NCBI GenBank assembly: GCA_002887195.1
Contig: PJAB01001118.1
Location: 1-17,104 of the forward strand
Direction: 5' to 3'
DNA: 17,104 nt
Source of the DNA: Chrysochromulina parva
Lineage: Eukaryota > Haptophyta > Prymnesiales > Chrysochromulinaceae
Of this stretch, positions 16,356 through 17,104 are shown piece after piece. The notes beneath the pieces were generated by a model. It had not been told where the DNA came from, made no database searches, and saw nothing but the letters and a program-made list of their open reading frames with translations. Position numbers and translations under genes: made by a program. Positions within the stretch are counted from its first letter, which is position 1, and each line of letters opens with the position of its first letter.

Positions 16356-17104
16356 ATGCCGCCAGCCAAGAGACAGCGTACGTCGCGAGATGCCGCCGTT
16401 GCGCGGACCGTGGCGGATGTCGACTCGGACGAGGAGGATGAGATACGCCAACTTGAAGGCGAGCAGCCGGGACGGCGAGAGGGCAAGGAGCCCATCGCCC
16501 AAGCCACAGACCCACGCGGGAAGAAGAGACGGGTGCCCATGGGCGCTGCGCCTGCGGCGGCAAGCGCTGTGGCGCCGAGCGCCGCGCCAAACGCCGCGTC
16601 GCGCGCAGCATCTCCCAAGCCGTGTGCCTGCACCTGGGAAGGCTGCTACATGCGCTTCAGAGACAAGTCCGGCCTCGCAGCGCACTTGTGCAAGCACACG
16701 GGCGACCGTCCGTTCGTTTGCACCTGGGAGGGCTGCGTCGAGTGCTTCTCGCAGAAGGCCCACCTCACAGCGCACTTGCGCACGCACACAGGCGACCGTC
16801 CGTTCGTTTGCACCTGGGAGGGCTGCGTCGAGTGCTTCTCGCAGAAGAGCCACCTCACAGCGCACATGCGCACGCACACAGGCGACCGTCCGTTCGTTTG
16901 CACCTGGGAGGGCTGCGTCGAGTGCTTCTCGCAGCAGGGCCACCTCACAGCGCACATGCGCACGCAGCACTCGGCGGAGGCGGAAGCGCGGTGTTCGACG
17001 CGGCGCGCTCGTCTCGCGCGTTGGCGGGAGCAGCAGCAGCCCCTCGTCTGCCAAGCGGCGGCAAAGGGGCCGCTGCCTCTCCTGCGCCTCTTGGACGGCT
17101 TTGT
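16356..17104 (+). CDS. C2H2 zinc-finger protein, 3' end beyond the window
   Basis: ATG at 16356 opens a frame that continues to the window edge (249 complete codons). The N-terminus is basic/acidic and low in complexity, with MPPAKRQR at the start and a nuclear-localisation-like GKKRRV. Four C2H2 fingers follow: C92-C97-H110-H114, C122-C127-H140-H144, C152-C157-H170-H174 and C182-C187-H200-H205, all CX4C types with HTGDRPF linkers. The family binds DNA, or sometimes RNA, in the nucleus. Fingers 2-4 are nearly identical and have the same helix contact residues (Gln at -1, His at +3, Ala at +6). The remaining sequence (CSTRRARLARWREQQQ) is basic. A TATA-like element lies about 80 bases upstream. 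Targets are unknown and the gene may have introns further on. Confidence 0.85.
   Translation, partial: MPPAKRQRTSRDAAVARTVADVDSDEEDEIRQLEGEQPGRREGKEPIAQATDPRGKKRRVPMGAAPAAASAVAPSAAPNAASRAASPKPCACTWEGCYMRFRDKSGLAAHLCKHTGDRPFVCTWEGCVECFSQKAHLTAHLRTHTGDRPFVCTWEGCVECFSQKSHLTAHMRTHTGDRPFVCTWEGCVECFSQQGHLTAHMRTQHSAEAEARCSTRRARLARWREQQQPLVCQAAAKGPLPLLRLLDGF
16711..16977 (+). repeat. 90-bp tandem repeat encoding zinc fingers 2-4
   Basis: Units start at 16711, 16801 and 16891, with only a few base differences. Synonymous sites are as conserved as the rest, so the copies look recently duplicated or homogenised. Finger 1 belongs to the same frame and spacing but is clearly diverged. Confidence 0.93.

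Noticed and set aside
16248..17054. 268-residue minus-strand frame with REALDAALPGANERT repeats
   Set aside because: It is the antisense reading of the 90-bp zinc-finger repeats; the plus strand has intact C2H2 spacing, linkers and an ATG.

Overview
The window comes from the nuclear genome of a GC-rich unicellular eukaryote, most likely a microalga. A haptophyte or a pelagophyte-like stramenopile would fit, but the sequence alone does not decide. The evidence is the combination of interrupted genes with short GT-AG introns (67-92 nt, one of 219 nt), long Ala/Gly/Pro/Gln low-complexity inserts inside conserved proteins, and eukaryote-only families: a NEK-like kinase, a FIG4/Sac phosphatase and C2H2 zinc fingers. 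I see no operons, no bacterial-type ribosome sites and no rRNA, tRNA or CRISPR.

Layout. 119-2338 (+) encodes a GT-A-fold glycosyltransferase-like protein. 2339-3065 has no recognisable gene. 3066-3509 (-) encodes a small, unusually AT-rich protein of unknown function that may have a beta-grasp fold. 3510-3866 is a divergent intergenic region with ACCGGTACG repeats. 3867-6103 (+) is a two-exon NEK-like kinase with a long disordered tail. 6104-6393 lies between two gene tails. 6394-11958 (-) is a six-exon gene for a protein of about 1722 residues with leucine-rich repeats, a helical ARM/HEAT-like middle, PH-like segments and an acidic tail. 11959-12169 is a short head-to-head promoter region. 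12170-15985 (+) is a two-exon FIG4-type Sac-domain phosphoinositide phosphatase. 15986-16355 is intergenic. 16356 to the window end (+) is a C2H2 zinc-finger gene cut off by the window.

The most striking content is the introns rather than the genes. All seven inferred introns are bounded by direct repeats of flanking exon sequence (8 to 30 bp). In six of seven the exon after the acceptor starts with GT and repeats the first bases of the intron, as expected if an inserted element duplicated its target and borrowed one splice site from the copy. Five introns of the minus-strand gene share a near-identical core (TTGCATGCAAGTGCTCACC and onward, usually ending CCCCACAG). The two plus-strand introns belong to a second type rich in CTCTGATTGG-like units, with an AATGGCC tract near the acceptor. 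This is the pattern of introner elements, mobile DNA that creates introns on insertion. Several copies also show tandem amplification of core plus exon, and the FIG4 intron carries a fossil copy of the exon-exon junction it interrupts.

The genes do not form an obvious pathway. The Sac phosphatase and the PH-like protein share a divergent promoter region and could both relate to phosphoinositides, but that is speculation from position.
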